A stretch of DNA of 8,037 nucleotides from Phycisphaerae bacterium (GTDB lineage: Bacteria; Planctomycetota; Phycisphaerae; Sedimentisphaerales; SG8-4), in contig JAUWLI010000122.1 of the NCBI GenBank assembly GCA_030613765.1, positions 1 to 8,037 on the forward strand. The letters run 5' to 3'. A model generated the notes under the pieces. That model was given only the letters and a program-made list of their open reading frames with translations. It made no database searches and was not told the DNA's origin. Both the position numbers and the translations under genes were made by a program. Shown one piece after another: positions 5,681 through 8,037 of the stretch (its first letter is position 1; each line of letters begins with the position of its first letter).

Positions 5681-6916
5681 TCAAATCGCTCGCTCACTGA
5701 TAAACTTAGCTGTCTCAATCACCGCGTCTCTTGCCTCACCTTCTTGCAAGTCAGTCAATGCATTCAGCGCTTTTGTAACGAATTCCTGCGCCCGGCCGTA
5801 AGCATATTTCAAACTGCCAAAACGCTCTAATATCTCTGACAGGCTTTCTTTCCCGCATCTCGCATCACGCTCGAGACAGGCCTCATGATTCAATCCCTTG
5901 GATATTCCCCCTTTCTGCATCACATTATCCCTCGTTACAGAATCTCCAACGGGATTCACGAGATACGAATTTATCACCGCACTTTTTTCTTCCTCGTCCA
6001 CTGCTCTTAGCAAATGTATTACAGCCAAAGTCAATTTATTTTTATCAATATCGCTGCCGAGCGTTTTGCCCGTTTTGCTTTCATCACCGATTATATCCAG
6101 TAAATCATCGGTAATTTGAAACGCAATACCGGCATTCAAGCCGAAATCGGTCAGCGACCGAATTTGCGTCTCGCTTGCCCCCGCCAAAAGCCCGCCAAGC
6201 AAACAACAGCTACTAAAAAGAGAAGCACTTTTTTCGGTGATTATGTTGATATATTCCGATTCGCTCAACTGCCAATTCTGCCTTTGAGCTATCTGACCCA
6301 ATTCACCCTCGCAGACTCGAACTGCCGTACCTGCAACTATATTAGTAATTTCCGGGTCCAGCTTGGCGCATATCTTGAAGGCTTTGCTTAATAAGAAATC
6401 GCCTAACAGCACAGCGGATTCGTTACCACACAGACTATTTACAGTAGGCAGCCCTCTTCGTTTTTGTCCTCCATCAATAACATCGTCGTGCAATAGCGTG
6501 GCATTGTGAATCAGTTCAACAATCGCCGCAACACAGATAGCGTCATAATGCGAATCGCGTTGATTATCACTCACCGCCGAGTCCACTGGGTTTGAAGACT
6601 TGCTCAATTTGGGGCTTTCTTCTGTATTTCCAGCCCTTTTAGTGGTCAATCCATTTGCACATGTTCCGTCACGCACAGCACGATACGACAATAAAACAAG
6701 TCCGGGCCGAATCATTTTACCGCTGCAGATATTTATACTTCTGAGCAATCGGCTAACCGGCTCACGGGCTCCAGCCAACTGCTCATCAATCAACCTCTTG
6801 ACCTGCCCCAATTCGTCTTCGATGAGTCTAAAAGAAGGGATCGTACTCAGAGGCAGACCACCGGACGCGCTCGCCTTCGAGCGCAGTGAAGGGTCAGTAT
6901 GTGAAGGTACTTGCAT
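5681..6916 (-). CDS. trans-polyprenyl diphosphate synthase (long-chain type) with extra segments
   Basis: This 411-residue enzyme is about 80-90 longer than usual. It adds isopentenyl diphosphate units to an allylic primer to make the prenyl tail of quinones or similar lipids. Hallmarks are GKMIRPGLVLLS (66-77), the first Asp-rich motif LLHDDVIDGGQKRRG (141-155, Asp144/145/148), GELGQ (204-208), and the second Asp-rich motif FQITDDLLD (266-274) followed by GKTLGSDIDKNKLT. The residue five before the first motif is a small Ala (NATLLHDD), as in long-chain IspB-type enzymes, so the product is probably C30 or longer. The extra length lies in three places: residues 1-22, about 84-124 (polar, low complexity), and about 322-358. 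Two of these contain hairpin repeats. The ATG at 6914-6916 lacks a Shine-Dalgarno. The true start could be further in, for instance a TTG around residue 36. Confidence 0.9.
   Translation of the reverse strand: MQVPSHTDPSLRSKASASGGLPLSTIPSFRLIEDELGQVKRLIDEQLAGAREPVSRLLRSINICSGKMIRPGLVLLSYRAVRDGTCANGLTTKRAGNTEESPKLSKSSNPVDSAVSDNQRDSHYDAICVAAIVELIHNATLLHDDVIDGGQKRRGLPTVNSLCGNESAVLLGDFLLSKAFKICAKLDPEITNIVAGTAVRVCEGELGQIAQRQNWQLSESEYINIITEKSASLFSSCCLLGGLLAGASETQIRSLTDFGLNAGIAFQITDDLLDIIGDESKTGKTLGSDIDKNKLTLAVIHLLRAVDEEEKSAVINSYLVNPVGDSVTRDNVMQKGGISKGLNHEACLERDARCGKESLSEILERFGSLKYAYGRAQEFVTKALNALTDLQEGEARDAVIETAKFISERAI
5858..5876. repeat. Hairpin repeat inside the C-terminal insertion of the polyprenyl synthase
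   Basis: TCTCG (5858-5862) and CGAGA (5872-5876) pair around nine bases. On the minus strand it reads TCTCGAGCGTGATGCGAGA, i.e. GAGCGT..TGCGA flanked by complementary arms. This is the same 5-9-5 layout and a similar core to the element at 6874-6892. It falls in residues of about 347-353 of the synthase, inside a stretch that aligns with nothing in the family by eye. Confidence 0.5.
6874..6892. repeat. Hairpin repeat encoding part of the polyprenyl synthase N-terminal extension
   Basis: CCTTC (6874-6878) and GAAGG (6888-6892) form a perfect 5-bp stem around GAGCGCAGT. The core GAGCGCAGTGA differs by one base from GATCGCAGTGA in the repeat at 354-380. On the minus strand it encodes DPSLRSKA, in the 22-residue extension ahead of the conserved synthase fold. 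Confidence 0.55.
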
Positions 6917-6919
6917 ATC

Positions 6920-6971
6920 AGTTTTGAACTTTAGACTTTGAGCTTTGAGTTACAACTAAATACTCAAAACT
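6920..6971. repeat. 7-bp tandem repeat and imperfect hairpin between ilvE and the polyprenyl synthase gene
   Basis: On the plus strand, four consecutive heptamers run TTTTGAA, CTTTAGA, CTTTGAG, CTTTGAG (6922-6949); on the minus strand they read as degenerate CTCAAAG units. AGTTTTGA (6920-6927) pairs with TCAAAACT (6964-6971), and inside that TTTAG (6930-6934) pairs with CTAAA (6956-6960), giving a 13-bp interrupted stem. The right arm includes the first base of the ilvE stop (TCA at 6971-6973). The element fills the 54-nt gap between the two genes. With no U-tract after the stem it is unlikely to be an intrinsic terminator. Confidence 0.7.
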
Positions 6972-7837
6972 CATGACTTCTTTCCATGGGCGTATTGGAA
7001 GAACTTTTTCCTCAGAAGACGTGTAATAGGCCCGGGCTTGCCGGAACCTATAATTCTGCCGTCAATATCGACGATACCAATGACCTCAGCAGCCGTTCCG
7101 GTAAGGAAAAATTCATCGCAAATATATAAATCACATCTCGTCAGATTCTTCTCAACCACTTCAAGGTTTTCTTCTTTGGCCAATTTGATAACGATACCAC
7201 GCGTTATCCCTTCCAATGCGCCTGCTTCAACCGGCGGCGTATAAATCACACCGTTTCTCACAATAAAAACATTGTCGGCCGTCGCTTCGGCAACGTATCC
7301 TTCGTGGTTATACATAACTGCTTCGGGCACGTCATTGTCCAGAGCTTCAATCTTGGCCAGAATGCTATTGAGATAATTCAAGCTCTTAACCTGCGGCGGA
7401 AGTGACAGCGGATGATTGCGAACCGTAGTTGCACTGATCACCTTCATCCCTTTTTCGTAAAGTTCCTCCGGATAAAGCTGAATGTTATCCGCTATGATAA
7501 ATAATCTGCCCTCTTCACAAATGAAAGGATTCAGCCCCAAAGTCCCCACTCCACGGGTAACAACTAATCGAATATAGCCGTCAACAACACCGTTAGCTTC
7601 GGTCGTTTTTTCAACTGCACTGATAAGTTTGTCCTTACTCATCGGCACCACAAGGCGGATCGCCTTCGCCGATTCATAAAGCCTCTTTAGGTGAGCCTCA
7701 TGCTCAAATATCCTGCTGTTGTAGACACGAATACCCTCAAAAACACCATCGCCGTAAAGCAATCCATGGTCGAATACAGATATCCTGGCATCCGTTTCAT
7801 CAACAAGTTTATTATCAAGCCAAACCTTAGGTCCCAT
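6971..7837 (-). CDS. ilvE: Branched-chain amino acid aminotransferase (PLP fold type IV)
   Basis: The protein has 288 residues, normal for the family. It catalyses the last step of Leu, Ile and Val synthesis and the first step of their breakdown, transferring the amino group between the branched 2-oxo acids and glutamate. Visible hallmarks are the N-terminal DARISVFDHGLLYGDGVFEG (16-35), the PLP-binding Lys151 in QVKSLNYLNSIL, Glu184 in GYVAEATADNVFIV (180-193), and LEGITR (208-213). The C-terminal FFLTGTAAEVIGIVDIDGR block and GKPGPITRLL complete the set. All expected catalytic residues are present. The ATG at 7835-7837 has only a weak GGA-type site upstream. The gene lies 60 nt after an ABC ATPase gene and 54 nt before the polyprenyl synthase gene on the same strand, with no evident functional link. 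D-amino-acid or aminodeoxychorismate-lyase relatives share the fold, but these motifs favour IlvE. Confidence 0.92.
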   Translation of the reverse strand: MGPKVWLDNKLVDETDARISVFDHGLLYGDGVFEGIRVYNSRIFEHEAHLKRLYESAKAIRLVVPMSKDKLISAVEKTTEANGVVDGYIRLVVTRGVGTLGLNPFICEEGRLFIIADNIQLYPEELYEKGMKVISATTVRNHPLSLPPQVKSLNYLNSILAKIEALDNDVPEAVMYNHEGYVAEATADNVFIVRNGVIYTPPVEAGALEGITRGIVIKLAKEENLEVVEKNLTRCDLYICDEFFLTGTAAEVIGIVDIDGRIIGSGKPGPITRLLRKKFFQYAHGKKS

Positions 7838-7897
7838 AACATTCCATCTTAAACTGTATCATGCGTACTTGCCTCTTTGAAATACAGCTTCACCGTT

Positions 7898-8037
7898 TCA
7901 CGTACGCCGAATTTTACCATCAGTTAATGTTACTATCCGCCCGGCCCTGTGTGCAACTCGTTCATCGTGGCTCACCATAACAATCGTCTGGCCGGCCTGA
8001 TTCAATTCTTCAAAGACCTTTAGAATACCATTTCCTG
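7898..8037 (-). CDS. ABC transporter ATP-binding protein, C-terminal fragment (runs off right edge)
   Basis: The last 45 codons plus a TGA stop (7898-7900) are in the window. The visible product starts GNGILKVFEELNQAGQ and continues TIVMVSHDERVAHRAGRIVTL, ending TDGKIRRT. This is the part of an ABC ATPase just after Walker B and the D-loop: the switch His is in VSHDE, followed by the usual A-RAGRI--L-DG-I ending. The wording resembles LolD/MacB-type ATPases that work with an FtsX-like permease on lipoproteins, macrolides or peptides. With Walker A, signature and Walker B outside the window, the subfamily is not secure. The 60-nt gap to ilvE contains a loose inverted repeat but no clear terminator. 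Confidence 0.85.
   Translation of the reverse strand, partial: GNGILKVFEELNQAGQTIVMVSHDERVAHRAGRIVTLTDGKIRRT

Noticed and set aside
5842..5885. Direct repeat GCCTGTC twice on the minus strand around the 5858-5876 hairpin, considered as a target-site duplication
   Set aside because: The copies are 37 bases apart and the flanking bases do not extend the match. A 7-bp match alone is too weak to claim a duplication.
7863..7907. Inverted repeat GCGTAC (7863-7868) / GTACGC (7902-7907) between the ABC ATPase and ilvE genes, considered as a terminator or operator
   Set aside because: The arms are only 6 bp and 33 bases apart, with a weak inner TGAAA/TTTCA pairing and no U-run. It is probably chance.

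Overview
The window reads as ordinary chromosome of a Gram-negative-type (diderm) bacterium with moderate GC. It has an outer-membrane beta-barrel gene, an L,D-transpeptidase, an ExbB-like proton channel and core-metabolism genes. The pairing of an ExbB/MotA-type channel with a TonB-like-anchored vWA protein, together with small dispersed hairpin repeats, fits Planctomycetota or relatives. That placement is an inference, and no marker gene here fixes the taxonomy.

Positions 1-4529 hold a tight minus-strand cluster, read right to left: rarA (replication-fork AAA+ ATPase), 5-formyltetrahydrofolate cyclo-ligase, a LysM/YkuD L,D-transpeptidase, a membrane-anchored vWA protein, and the start of a MotA/TolQ/ExbB protein that runs off the left edge. 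Gaps are 0, 10, 18 and 28 nt, so it is probably one transcript. A near-consensus promoter lies so close to the rarA ATG that the mRNA should be leaderless. The last three genes act at the cell envelope.

Positions 4530-4784 are an AT-rich divergent intergenic region with roughly helically phased A/T tracts. Positions 4785-5582 (plus strand) encode a secreted, probably outer-membrane beta-barrel protein. It is followed by a strong hairpin terminator that also sits at the end of the convergent minus-strand gene.

Positions 5681-8037 (minus strand) hold the last 45 residues of an ABC transporter ATPase, a branched-chain aminotransferase (ilvE) and a trans-polyprenyl diphosphate synthase. The synthase carries unusual extra segments.

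No phage, transposase, CRISPR array, tRNA or rRNA was recognised, and no clearly new multi-gene system. The most interesting signal is structural: several short hairpin repeats lie inside coding sequences and appear to have donated protein ends or insertions (vWA C-terminus, cyclo-ligase C-terminus, polyprenyl synthase N-terminus and interior). Three of them share a related core. A 7-bp tandem repeat lies between ilvE and the polyprenyl synthase gene.
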